Below, one piece after another: positions 54,557-62,307 of a stretch of DNA of 64,000 bases. Source of the stretch: Sulfurovum sp. (GTDB lineage: Bacteria > Campylobacterota > Campylobacteria > Campylobacterales > Sulfurovaceae). A program made the translations under genes and the position numbers. Each line of letters opens with the position of its first letter. Positions within the stretch are counted from its first letter, which is position 1. Below the pieces are notes generated by a model. The model was not told the origin of the DNA. It saw only the letters and a program-made list of their open reading frames with translations, and did no database searches. The stretch is from assembly GCA_027068435.1 (NCBI GenBank), contig JAMOTA010000050.1:24458-88457 (forward strand), written 5' to 3'.

Positions 54557-56425
54557 ATGAAAAACTTACTTTTTTTGCTACTTCTTTTGCTACTTCTTTT
54601 TATAGGAGGTAGTTCTTTATGGGCTGAAGAGATTTCAGATTATGAGATAAATGTAACAGTAGAACAAAGTGGTGAACTCTCTATCGTAGAGTCTATACAC
54701 TACGACTTTGGCACAGCATCTAAACATGGTATATATCGTGATATACCTTTTATGGTAAAGCTAGACTCCCACAAAACAAACTTAACACTTTATAACTTTA
54801 ACGTAACACTAAACAATAGTGAAGTTACATGGAGTGCATCTACAGAAAATAGTACATCAGCAGGTAGAATAGCCCATTTAAAAATAGGTTCTGCCTCTAC
54901 ATATCTTACGGGAAAACAGCTCTATACTATCAGCTACCGTGTAAAGATTGGTGTACTTCCTGCTTCTAAAGATAAAAGTAAAGATGCGATTAGATGGAAC
55001 ATTATAGGGACAGGTTGGAAAGTACCTATATCCCATATTAGTGCAAACTTTTTACTTCCTTCCTCTCTAAGGAAAGAGCGTATAGAACTCTCTACCTACA
55101 CAGGAAGTTATGGTTCAACACATTCAACTGCTTTTACAGAGTGGAAAACACCTCAAAATTTACACATCTCCATAGAGCATTTAAAACCTTTTGAAGGTGC
55201 AACAGTAGAACTAGCATATCCTGCTAATACTTTAGAGCAAAACGGTATTAAAAACACAGAACCTACACTTATGGACTCTTTTTTAAATGTATGGCATTGG
55301 GGTGCATTGGGTGGTTTTTTACTTTACTTCTATAGTGTTTTTAGGAAACACACGGGATTTATAGACAAACGTGCAGTAGCAGTACAGTATGAGATACCTA
55401 AAACACTAAGCCTACTTCAATCTGGGCTTATCATAGATAAATTTGCAGACAATGAGGACTTCTCAGCAGCCATACTTGAACTGGCACAACGAGGATATAT
55501 TGTTATAGAACAAAAAAGTAAAAAATCATCTCCTTTACTTAAGAGAACTACTAAGAGTAGTGAATCGTTAAGTATGAATCAAAAGTATCTACTTGAGCAT
55601 GTACTCTTTAAAAAGAGCCAAAGCTTTAGTCTCATAGAAGGTTCAGCATCTAAAGCAAAAACATTACAAGAAGGCTTTAAACAGATAAATGACAAGCTTT
55701 ATCTTTGGTCTGTATCAGATGGATACATGGTTGAAAATCCACAAAGAGTACGTAAAAGATTTCTTTGGACAAGTATCTTAGCACTTATACCTGTATTGGC
55801 GTTAGTTCTCTATGAATTAGTTACAATCTATGGCATGAAGAGCCTAATACTTCTTATTTTACCACTTACTTTTGTTACTGTGGGACTTACTATGGTTATT
55901 ACACAAAGAAATATATTATCTAAGATATTTGGTCTATTTTTTGCAGGAATGGGAATTATTTCTATGATGGGTCAAATTTCATTAAGCATATTTACTACTA
56001 CTTCATTCATAGTACTTCTTATCATTATCGCTACTCTATTCATTACATATAAAAGTATGGGAAAATATACAAAAAAAGGTGCATATGCAAGAACACATCT
56101 TCTTGGTCTTAAAGCATTTATATCTAAAGTTAATGCCGATGAGATAAAAAGAGCATTAGAGGATGACCCTCTTTATCTTGAAAAGTTACTCCCTTATGCT
56201 GTACTTTTTAAGGAGACAAAGCATTGGATGAGTTTTTATGATATTTTAAATGTACAAACACCACATTGGTTTCATGGTAAGAAAAGTCATTTATCTTTAT
56301 TTCCTATAACCGTAGAACATGCTACAGTAGTACCAAAAAGTAGTAGTCATGGAGGTAGTGGTTTTTCAGGGGGTGGTGGTTTCTCTGGAGGAGGCGGTGG
56401 TGGAGGAGGTGGAGGTTCTTGGTAA
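54557..56425 (+). CDS. DUF2207 membrane protein with poly-glycine tail
   Basis: 622 residues. A signal peptide ([20 protein letters not shown]) leads an extracytoplasmic DUF2207 domain (ISDYEINVTVEQSGELSIVE, HGIYRDIPF). A membrane helix near 245-262 follows, then a cytosolic region, and a cluster of helices (about 400-500). The end is HGGSGFSGGGGFSGGGG and more Gly before SW, the glycine-rich tail usual for this family (YciQ-like). Function unknown; always near LemA. A terminator-like hairpin overlaps the stop. Confidence 0.9.
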   Translation: MKNLLFLLLLLLLLFIGGSSLWAEEISDYEINVTVEQSGELSIVESIHYDFGTASKHGIYRDIPFMVKLDSHKTNLTLYNFNVTLNNSEVTWSASTENSTSAGRIAHLKIGSASTYLTGKQLYTISYRVKIGVLPASKDKSKDAIRWNIIGTGWKVPISHISANFLLPSSLRKERIELSTYTGSYGSTHSTAFTEWKTPQNLHISIEHLKPFEGATVELAYPANTLEQNGIKNTEPTLMDSFLNVWHWGALGGFLLYFYSVFRKHTGFIDKRAVAVQYEIPKTLSLLQSGLIIDKFADNEDFSAAILELAQRGYIVIEQKSKKSSPLLKRTTKSSESLSMNQKYLLEHVLFKKSQSFSLIEGSASKAKTLQEGFKQINDKLYLWSVSDGYMVENPQRVRKRFLWTSILALIPVLALVLYELVTIYGMKSLILLILPLTFVTVGLTMVITQRNILSKIFGLFFAGMGIISMMGQISLSIFTTTSFIVLLIIIATLFITYKSMGKYTKKGAYARTHLLGLKAFISKVNADEIKRALEDDPLYLEKLLPYAVLFKETKHWMSFYDILNVQTPHWFHGKKSHLSLFPITVEHATVVPKSSSHGGSGFSGGGGFSGGGGGGGGGGSW

Positions 56426-56430
56426 CCTCC
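56411..56430 (+). terminator. Hairpin overlapping the DUF2207 stop
   Basis: GGAGGTT (56411-56417), loop CTTGGT, AACCTCC (56424-56430). No T-run; it may simply reflect the glycine codons plus a convergent stop region. Confidence 0.4.
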
Positions 56431-56436
56431 TGCTAT

Positions 56437-56622
56437 TTACTCAGCCTTAAACTTACACGTTCCAAGGGTTACTGTTTTTCCATTTTTTATTTCAGATAAA
56501 ATATAACTAAGCGTTGACTCTGCATCGGTATCTGGCATCTCTTCACCTATCATACGAATTGCATCTTTATTGGAAGTTTTCATCCATTTCTTTTCGTATG
56601 TATATTGTGTCAATAAATCCAC
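56437..56622 (-). CDS. Hypothetical small protein (GTG start)
   Basis: 61 residues if begun at GTG 56620-56622, which overlaps the upstream gene's stop by one base (TAGTG). An ATG 13 codons later would give 48 residues (MKTSNKDAIRMIGEEMPDTD...). The sequence ends VTLGTCKFKAE. Not recognised; soluble. Co-translated with the next upstream gene. Confidence 0.5.
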   Translation of the reverse strand: MDLLTQYTYEKKWMKTSNKDAIRMIGEEMPDTDAESTLSYILSEIKNGKTVTLGTCKFKAE

Positions 56623-56816
56623 TATTTCCAGCCTAGTTCATCGAAGATAGGCTTCATCTCCATCCACCAATTTTCAAATCTAATAGCTATATCATTAATA
56701 GCACTCTCTTCATTTCTCCACTCATTTAGCTTATCTAAAATGAGTGGTTTACTCTCTTGCGAAACTTTATCTGTTTTTTCAACATAATGAATCACTTCTT
56801 GAATTTTTTGTTTCAT
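56622..56816 (-). CDS. Hypothetical small helical protein
   Basis: 64 residues, charged and helical (VIHYVEKTDKVSQESKPLI, ENWWMEMKPIFDELGWK) with several tryptophans at the C-terminus. AAAGGATATTT-ATG gives a reasonable start. No family recognised. First gene of a two-gene unit. Confidence 0.6.
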   Translation of the reverse strand: MKQKIQEVIHYVEKTDKVSQESKPLILDKLNEWRNEESAINDIAIRFENWWMEMKPIFDELGWK

Positions 56817-56862
56817 AAATATCCTTTTCTCTTATTTTAGTTTAAAACAGTTTATTTGTCAA

Positions 56863-57279
56863 CTAGACATACATAAACTGAGATAAAAAGATTATTGTTA
56901 TCACAAAGCTAAAGGGTAATACATGACTTTTAAAAACCAAAGGTTGTATTTTTAGATAGACCTGTAAGAATCCTCTTATTCCAAGCCAAATCCCAAGAAA
57001 TGCTTTAAGTGAAAGTAGCATTTGAAATCTCGTAAGCCCATCTTCACCTATGGGACCATAAACTTGAGATATAAGGTATAAACCTGTAATCACTGCAACA
57101 ATAAGACTAGGTGGTACTACTTTTCTTACATACATCATAAATGATTCTCTAATTTTTGTATGCTCCTCTGTAGTAAATGATTTTTTAATCTTTACCAAAA
57201 AGAGATTATCTACAATAAGAAACCCACCGTAAATAAATGCAGCAAAAATATGAATAGTTTTAACAAGTACAAAAAACAT
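56863..57279 (-). CDS. Small four-helix membrane protein (CopD-like)
   Basis: 138 residues with four hydrophobic segments (about 3-25, 52-72, 85-105, 117-137). KTIHIFAAFIYGGFL has the His and layout seen in CopD/DUF2269-type membrane proteins that resemble haem- or copper-linked families. The assignment is tentative. The start is preceded by TAAGGATTATT. Confidence 0.65.
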   Translation of the reverse strand: MFFVLVKTIHIFAAFIYGGFLIVDNLFLVKIKKSFTTEEHTKIRESFMMYVRKVVPPSLIVAVITGLYLISQVYGPIGEDGLTRFQMLLSLKAFLGIWLGIRGFLQVYLKIQPLVFKSHVLPFSFVITIIFLSQFMYV

Positions 57280-57343
57280 AATAATCCTTAAAATAATATA
57301 GATGAATTATAGTAAACAAACCCTATTAAACCTTTGATATAGC

Positions 57344-58297
57344 TCAATTTTTATTTACTAAAGTTTGAGAAAAGAAGGTATCTACCACTTCTCTCATCTC
57401 TGAAGCATTTTCTATGTTATTAACAAGGTTTCTAAACACAGATGCACCAGCATACCCTGCTTTAGAATAAGTATGTAGGTGCTTACGAAATATAATAGCC
57501 CCATAGATACCATAATGGGCTATCATCTGGTCAAAGTGTTCTAAGACAACCTCGTGTATGAGTTCAGAAGAGACTTCATCTAAACCCTCTTTCATCTGAT
57601 GAAATATCCAAGGTTTACCTACTGCAGCTCGTCCTATCATAACACCATTGGCACCTGTATGCTCTAGTACCCATTTTGCTTTTTCAGGACTGTCTATATC
57701 GCCATTGGCAATCACAGGTATGCTAATAGCATTTTTTATCTCTGCAATAGCATCATAATCTACAGCAGCTTTGTATCTTCCTGCTTTCGTTCGCCCATGT
57801 ACAGCAATAAAATCTACACCACTATCTTCACAAATTTTAGCTATCTCAATGTGGTTTTTTTCATCAAAACCTAAACGTATTTTTACTGAAGTGTACTCTT
57901 TGTTTGAGTATTTTTTAATCGTTCTTATGGTATTAGCCATACGTGGAAGGTCAGTAAGTAAAGATGAACCTTGAAGGTTATTGACTATTTTGGGTGCAGG
58001 ACAACCACAATTTAAGTCAATAATAGAAACACCCTCTACAGTATTTATATACTCTACAGCTTTTTGTATAATAGCTTGGTCAGAACCTGCTAACTGTATG
58101 CTATAGGGGTCTTCTAATGGGCTTTTTTCTAACATTTTTATGGTACGTTTACTTTGAAATGCTAAAGCGTTAGAGCTTATCATCTCACTTACAGTAAGGT
58201 CAACACCAAACTTTTTAACAACGGAACGAAAAGGGAGGTCTGTAAAGCCCGCAAGAGGGGCTAAAGCGTAAAGCGGTTGAGAAAAATCTAATTTCAT
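57344..58297 (-). CDS. dusB: tRNA-dihydrouridine synthase (Dus family)
   Basis: FMN enzyme reducing uridine in tRNA. Its 317 residues show LAPLAGFTDLPFRSVVKKFG, IQLAGSDQ, DLNCGCPAPKIVNN with the catalytic Cys, SVKIRLGFDE, IAVHGRTKAG and IPVIANGDIDSPEKA, then GVMIGRAAVGKPWIF. Closest in layout to DusB. Start overlaps the stop of the upstream gene by four bases. Confidence 0.93.
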   Translation of the reverse strand: MKLDFSQPLYALAPLAGFTDLPFRSVVKKFGVDLTVSEMISSNALAFQSKRTIKMLEKSPLEDPYSIQLAGSDQAIIQKAVEYINTVEGVSIIDLNCGCPAPKIVNNLQGSSLLTDLPRMANTIRTIKKYSNKEYTSVKIRLGFDEKNHIEIAKICEDSGVDFIAVHGRTKAGRYKAAVDYDAIAEIKNAISIPVIANGDIDSPEKAKWVLEHTGANGVMIGRAAVGKPWIFHQMKEGLDEVSSELIHEVVLEHFDQMIAHYGIYGAIIFRKHLHTYSKAGYAGASVFRNLVNNIENASEMREVVDTFFSQTLVNKN

Positions 58298-59325
58298 TTA
58301 CAAATAGAATCCGTATCTATAAGGTCTTCAAGTTTAAACTGTTTATGCTCTCTTTTAAGTGTAAGCAATGCTTTAAACTTAATAAATTCACTATCTTCTT
58401 GTTCATCTAAGTAAGCACTTACTTCATCAAGAAGTTCATATTCAAAAAGTAAAAAGATATATGCATTTTGTGCTTTAACATTCTCCTCTTGGTAGCGTTT
58501 AAAGAGTGATAAGTTTTCATCAGGTCTAAACTGTTTTTTTGTCACATTTGCTATTTCTACAAAATCTTTACAGTTAAGTTTTAACCCACTAATAAACTCA
58601 TTAAGTATTTCAGCACTTAAACCCATGTCTTCTTCAAAATTTGCTCTTGCTAGCATCACTTTAAAGTTTTGTACATCAAAGACTTTTGCATATTTACGTG
58701 CTTTATAAAATGTCTCTTTTCTTGCAAAAATCTCTAAAGCTTGTGCTCGTACTAATTTTGAAAATTTACTAGAAGATTTCATTACTTCTTCAACAAATTC
58801 ACTATCTGACTCTAAACGGTTAAGTCTATTTTGAATAAGATGTGGATTACCCTCATTAAATACTCTTGCCATTTTATGCTCTTTTAAATCAACATACTCA
58901 CCATTATTAATCTTAGTGAGAAGATTCACTACTCTACTAAGTCTATTATTTAGACCTTCAATACTATCATTGATTGTAAGAGAAGATTTACCTAAGAGTA
59001 TAGCTGAACTATTCATATCATCCATCAGAAATTTTTGCTCTTTAGGTTCATTAAGTAGTGACCAATAGAGTGCATCATCTAAAGTTGCTGCATCTTTTTG
59101 CCAACGTTTAAGTTTAAAGTAGTTTTTCATAGTATAAAAAAACATGTGTATCACAGTAAAAATAAGTAAAACTGCCATAGGCAAAATAACCCATACTGCT
59201 ACAGGAAAGTTAAAATTAATCCCCAATAATTCTACAATGTAATTGTTTGGATTAATCGTATATGCCGTTGCCCCAATAATAGCACCTAAAATTAGTGCTA
59301 CAAAGATATATAGTCCAAGTCTCAT
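58294..59325 (-). CDS. Hypothetical membrane protein with long helical cytoplasmic region
   Basis: 343 residues. Two N-terminal transmembrane helices (about 4-24 and 44-66) are followed by some 270 mainly helical residues. These look repeat-like (SSKFSKLVRAQALEIFARKE, EDMGLSAEILNEFISGL), like tetratricopeptide-type helices. No catalytic motif. It lies between dksA (28 bases) and dusB (4-base overlap) in one operon. Probably a lineage-conserved protein of unknown role. Confidence 0.78.
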   Translation of the reverse strand: MRLGLYIFVALILGAIIGATAYTINPNNYIVELLGINFNFPVAVWVILPMAVLLIFTVIHMFFYTMKNYFKLKRWQKDAATLDDALYWSLLNEPKEQKFLMDDMNSSAILLGKSSLTINDSIEGLNNRLSRVVNLLTKINNGEYVDLKEHKMARVFNEGNPHLIQNRLNRLESDSEFVEEVMKSSSKFSKLVRAQALEIFARKETFYKARKYAKVFDVQNFKVMLARANFEEDMGLSAEILNEFISGLKLNCKDFVEIANVTKKQFRPDENLSLFKRYQEENVKAQNAYIFLLFEYELLDEVSAYLDEQEDSEFIKFKALLTLKREHKQFKLEDLIDTDSICK

Positions 59326-59353
59326 AGTTACTCCTTAATAATTTTTATGATTT

Positions 59354-59710
59354 TTAATTTTCTTCTTTTTCATTAATACTTCGGCATGTAATACAAAATC
59401 GAGCAAAGTTTTTTACCTCTAGACGTAATATTCCTATAGGCTCTTCACACATTTCACATATACCATAAGTTTTCTCTTCTATTTTACCTAAAGCAAGTTC
59501 AATTTCAGTTAATTCATCTGACTGTTGCTCCAAAATAGCACTATCTACAATAGTTTCAGCCGAAGCTGCTGCATAATCACCCTCATCATTCAGTTCAAGA
59601 CCTCTAAGCTCTTTCATAACTTTAGCTGTACCATTAAGATTTTTCTCTATTTGAATTTTTCTCTCTGTTAGGTTAGTTTTAAAAACTGATAATTCTTCTT
59701 CTGTTAACAT
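59354..59710 (-). CDS. dksA: DksA/TraR-family zinc-finger transcription regulator
   Basis: 118 residues. A coiled-coil N-terminus (EEELSVFKTNLTERKIQIEKN) is followed by the DksA-type tip DEGDYAAASAETIVD and a four-cysteine zinc finger CEMCEEPIGILRLEV with FCITCRSINE. It acts with ppGpp on RNA polymerase. It starts eight bases after the rlmH stop. Shorter than E. coli DksA at the N-terminus, as usual in Campylobacterota. Confidence 0.92.
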   Translation of the reverse strand: MLTEEELSVFKTNLTERKIQIEKNLNGTAKVMKELRGLELNDEGDYAAASAETIVDSAILEQQSDELTEIELALGKIEEKTYGICEMCEEPIGILRLEVKNFARFCITCRSINEKEEN

Positions 59711-59718
59711 GTTAATTC

Positions 59719-60180
59719 CTATTTATGATATGGATGATTGTTATTGATAGTAAGTCCTCTAAAAACTTGTTCTAACAATACAACTTTCACAAGTTTATGT
59801 GAAAGTGTTATTTTACCAAATGATATGGCATTATTACATTTGTCTAGAAAACCCCTCTCAAAGCCGTATGCACCGCCAATATAGAAGTTTACTGTGACGC
59901 TATCCTTAAGCAATTTAGCGAAATCGAAACTATCTACCTCTTTTGATGATGGATTTAATGCTATATTTATACCCGAACTTAAATACTTCTCTAACGCTTT
60001 AGTATAAGATTTTTTAGCTGCTTCAGGAGAGATATCTTGTGCTTTGGATATCTCTTTATCAAAGAGTTCTATCACTTCTACTTTTGCAAAAGGTTTTGCT
60101 ATTTTTTTATAGTGTTCTATCAGAGGAGCATAAAGTTGGTCTTTCCCCTTTTTATCTATTATTATAATATTTATTTTCAT
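59719..60180 (-). CDS. rlmH: 23S rRNA (pseudouridine-1915 N3) methyltransferase RlmH
   Basis: 153-residue SPOUT methyltransferase. Knot motifs are INIALNPSSKEVDSFDFAKL, FYIGGAYGFERGF and the C-terminal ITLSHKLVKVVLLEQVFRG with the trailing NNHPYHK. Start at 60180. First gene of the rlmH-dksA-hypothetical-dusB operon. Confidence 0.95.
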   Translation of the reverse strand: MKINIIIIDKKGKDQLYAPLIEHYKKIAKPFAKVEVIELFDKEISKAQDISPEAAKKSYTKALEKYLSSGINIALNPSSKEVDSFDFAKLLKDSVTVNFYIGGAYGFERGFLDKCNNAISFGKITLSHKLVKVVLLEQVFRGLTINNNHPYHK

Positions 60181-60238
60181 CGTTTACTTTCAACTTTTTA
60201 TATAATTTTAACATAATCACTTACATCTCATATTAAAT

Positions 60239-61009
60239 TTAGATATCTAAAACCAATTTTACAGGGCAGTGGTCACTTCCCATAATGTTATCTAATATAT
60301 CTGCATCTACTATTTTCTCTTTTAAATCATCTGAGACAAAAAAGTAATCTATCCTCCAGCCTACGTTGTTACCTCTTGCACCTGCTCTGTAGCTCCACCA
60401 GCTGTAACGCTCTGTCTCCTCGCCTTTAACATAACGAAAGGTATCTATGTATCCATTTTCTATAAGCTTATCTATCCATGCTCTCTCTTGGGGTAAAAAA
60501 CCTGAAGTTTTTTCATTGGCTTTAGGACGTGCTAAATCTTCTGCTTTGTGTGCTGTGTTGACATCACCACAAACGATAATAGACATTCCTTTATTACGCA
60601 AAGTATTGATATGGGTTAAAAATCGTTCATAAAATGCCATCTTATAGACTAAACGTTCATCATTGCGTTGTCCATTAGGGAAATAGACATTAAAGTAAGC
60701 GATGTTATTGAAGTGGTATTCATTTATACGCCCTTCATCTAAGATATCTACCTCTTCACATAAAAAAGCTTCACCCTTTACATCTGTATAGAGTGCAACA
60801 CCTGATTGCCCTTTTTTTGATGAGGAGTTAATACTGTTAAACTTATAGTGTTTATTGAAGATGCTCTCTGGTATCTGATCGGCTTCTGCTTTGATTTCTT
60901 GGAGTCCTAAGAAATCTACCTTCTCTTCATCTATCCATCTTAATGCCTCTTTTTTCTCTACAGCTCTAATGCCATTTACATTCCACGATATAAAAGTAGT
61001 TTTTGCCAT
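60239..61009 (-). CDS. xth: Exodeoxyribonuclease III
   Basis: AP endonuclease/3'-5' exonuclease of base-excision repair. 256 residues. Motifs are ISWNVNGIRAV, FLGLQEIKAEADQIPE, GVALYTDVKG, VYFPNGQRNDERLVYK, IVCGDVNTAHKAED, WWSYRAGARGNNVGWRIDYF and MGSDHCPVKLVL, the catalytic Asp/His end. GAGTTGC precedes ATG. Confidence 0.95.
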   Translation of the reverse strand: MAKTTFISWNVNGIRAVEKKEALRWIDEEKVDFLGLQEIKAEADQIPESIFNKHYKFNSINSSSKKGQSGVALYTDVKGEAFLCEEVDILDEGRINEYHFNNIAYFNVYFPNGQRNDERLVYKMAFYERFLTHINTLRNKGMSIIVCGDVNTAHKAEDLARPKANEKTSGFLPQERAWIDKLIENGYIDTFRYVKGEETERYSWWSYRAGARGNNVGWRIDYFFVSDDLKEKIVDADILDNIMGSDHCPVKLVLDI

Positions 61010-61107
61010 TGCAACTCCTCATAATTTAGATGAAATAATAGCAAAATAGACTTCAAGCATGAAGAAATAAAATAGTAAAAAATAAAAAGGATATTTTAAG
61101 AGGAGAG

Positions 61108-61128
61108 AAGGACGTTTTAAACGTCCTT
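61108..61128 (-). terminator. Terminator after the L,D-transpeptidase gene
   Basis: AAGGACG (61108-61114) and CGTCCTT (61122-61128) around TTTTAAA. On the minus strand CTCTCCTCTT follows. Confidence 0.7.
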
Positions 61129-61132
61129 TAGA

Positions 61133-62053
61133 TTAATTGACTATACTTACTTTTGTACCTGTTCCTACTTTAGCAAAAATCGTATCTGCTACTTTAAAAG
61201 GTAGTCTTATACACCCATTTGTTCCAGGGTATCTCTTTACATATTTACTTGCATGAAGACCTATGCCTGAGCTTGTTAAACGCATCCAGTTTTTAAGTGA
61301 AGCACCTACATATTTTGCTTTAGGTCCTCTGTACTTTCTTCTGTCACCTTTATAAACCAATTTACCATTACGGTAGTATTTGCCAAAGATTGATGAACGT
61401 TTATCTGAGATTTTTTCTGTAATCTTAAATGTACCCTTTGGTGTTCTTTTATCTCTGATGATTCTTGTATTTGGTTCTAGTTTTCTTTTTGCACCTGTAG
61501 TACATGGAGAACAGAGTGCTACTTTACCATTAACATAGAGTCTAATCCTCTGTTCTGAGATATCCACTTTAATTTTTGTATTTCTAGGATTTGCTTTACA
61601 AAGAAGTGCATTATCTTTAAAAACTTTAAAACTTCTTTTTAGGTTAGTACTTCGTTTAAAAGCCGCATAAGAACCCTGTTTTGCTCTCTTTTTCAGAGAC
61701 TTTTTCTTTTTTGAGATTTTAATAAACTTTACATCTTTAGGTACTACTTTATCTAAACGACGTTTTGTCTTTGATCCGAAATACCCTTCTGCTGGTAATA
61801 CACTATAATGTTCTTGAAATTTCTGTAGAGCATCTTTAGTATTATCTCCCCATTTACCATCTATCGCTAAATTTAAATTTAAACTTTTGTCTGCATTTAA
61901 CGCAAGTTGTAAGTTTTTAACTTCACTCAAATCATTAAGACACTCTTGATCATCTTGTTTTTCACAAATGTCATCATAAGTTTTAAAAGAGTGTTTTGCA
62001 TTTAAACCAGAAAAGAGCAGTAGGGTTACGAGTAATAGTTTAGATATATTCAT
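61133..62053 (-). CDS. L,D-transpeptidase (YkuD) with N-terminal peptidoglycan-binding domain
   Basis: 306 residues. Signal peptide MNISKLLLVTLLLFSGLNA. A peptidoglycan-binding type 1 domain (NLAIDGKWGDNTKDALQKFQ) follows. After a lysine-rich linker (KISKKKKSLKKRAKQGS) comes the YkuD domain: VDISEQRIRLYVNGK, RTPKGTFKITEK and the catalytic GLHASKYVKRYPGTNGCIRL (Cys in NGCIRL). It forms 3-3 cross-links or anchors proteins to the wall. Own terminator. Confidence 0.92.
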   Translation of the reverse strand: MNISKLLLVTLLLFSGLNAKHSFKTYDDICEKQDDQECLNDLSEVKNLQLALNADKSLNLNLAIDGKWGDNTKDALQKFQEHYSVLPAEGYFGSKTKRRLDKVVPKDVKFIKISKKKKSLKKRAKQGSYAAFKRSTNLKRSFKVFKDNALLCKANPRNTKIKVDISEQRIRLYVNGKVALCSPCTTGAKRKLEPNTRIIRDKRTPKGTFKITEKISDKRSSIFGKYYRNGKLVYKGDRRKYRGPKAKYVGASLKNWMRLTSSGIGLHASKYVKRYPGTNGCIRLPFKVADTIFAKVGTGTKVSIVN

Positions 62054-62307
62054 TAAATCTCCATATTTTAGATGAAGTATTTTACCCTATTAAAATAAAG
62101 TAAAAATAAAAGTTTGCTTATTTTATGCTTAAACTTGTATAAAACAAAATATAAGTCATATAAGGTCAAAAAATACCTTTATAGGTAGTAAAAATAAATT
62201 ACCACTTTGGTTGTTTGGATTCTTATATTAGTTTTATGCTGTATTTTAAAGATAAAAACTATGTTATAATCTCTAATTAAGCATCTCACTACTCTCAGGA
62301 AACATTT
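62054..62307. promoter_or_regulatory. Divergent intergenic region with hsdM promoter
   Basis: TATAAT at 62265-62270 lies 37 bases before the hsdM ATG, with AGGA at 62297-62300 as ribosome site. The rest holds nothing I can name beyond AT-rich sequence and a weak GGTA/TACC inverted repeat around 62184-62203. Confidence 0.5.

Noticed and set aside
56320..56425. Glycine-rich tail as a sequencing or repeat artefact
   Set aside because: Gly-rich ends are normal for DUF2207 proteins, and the frame closes properly.
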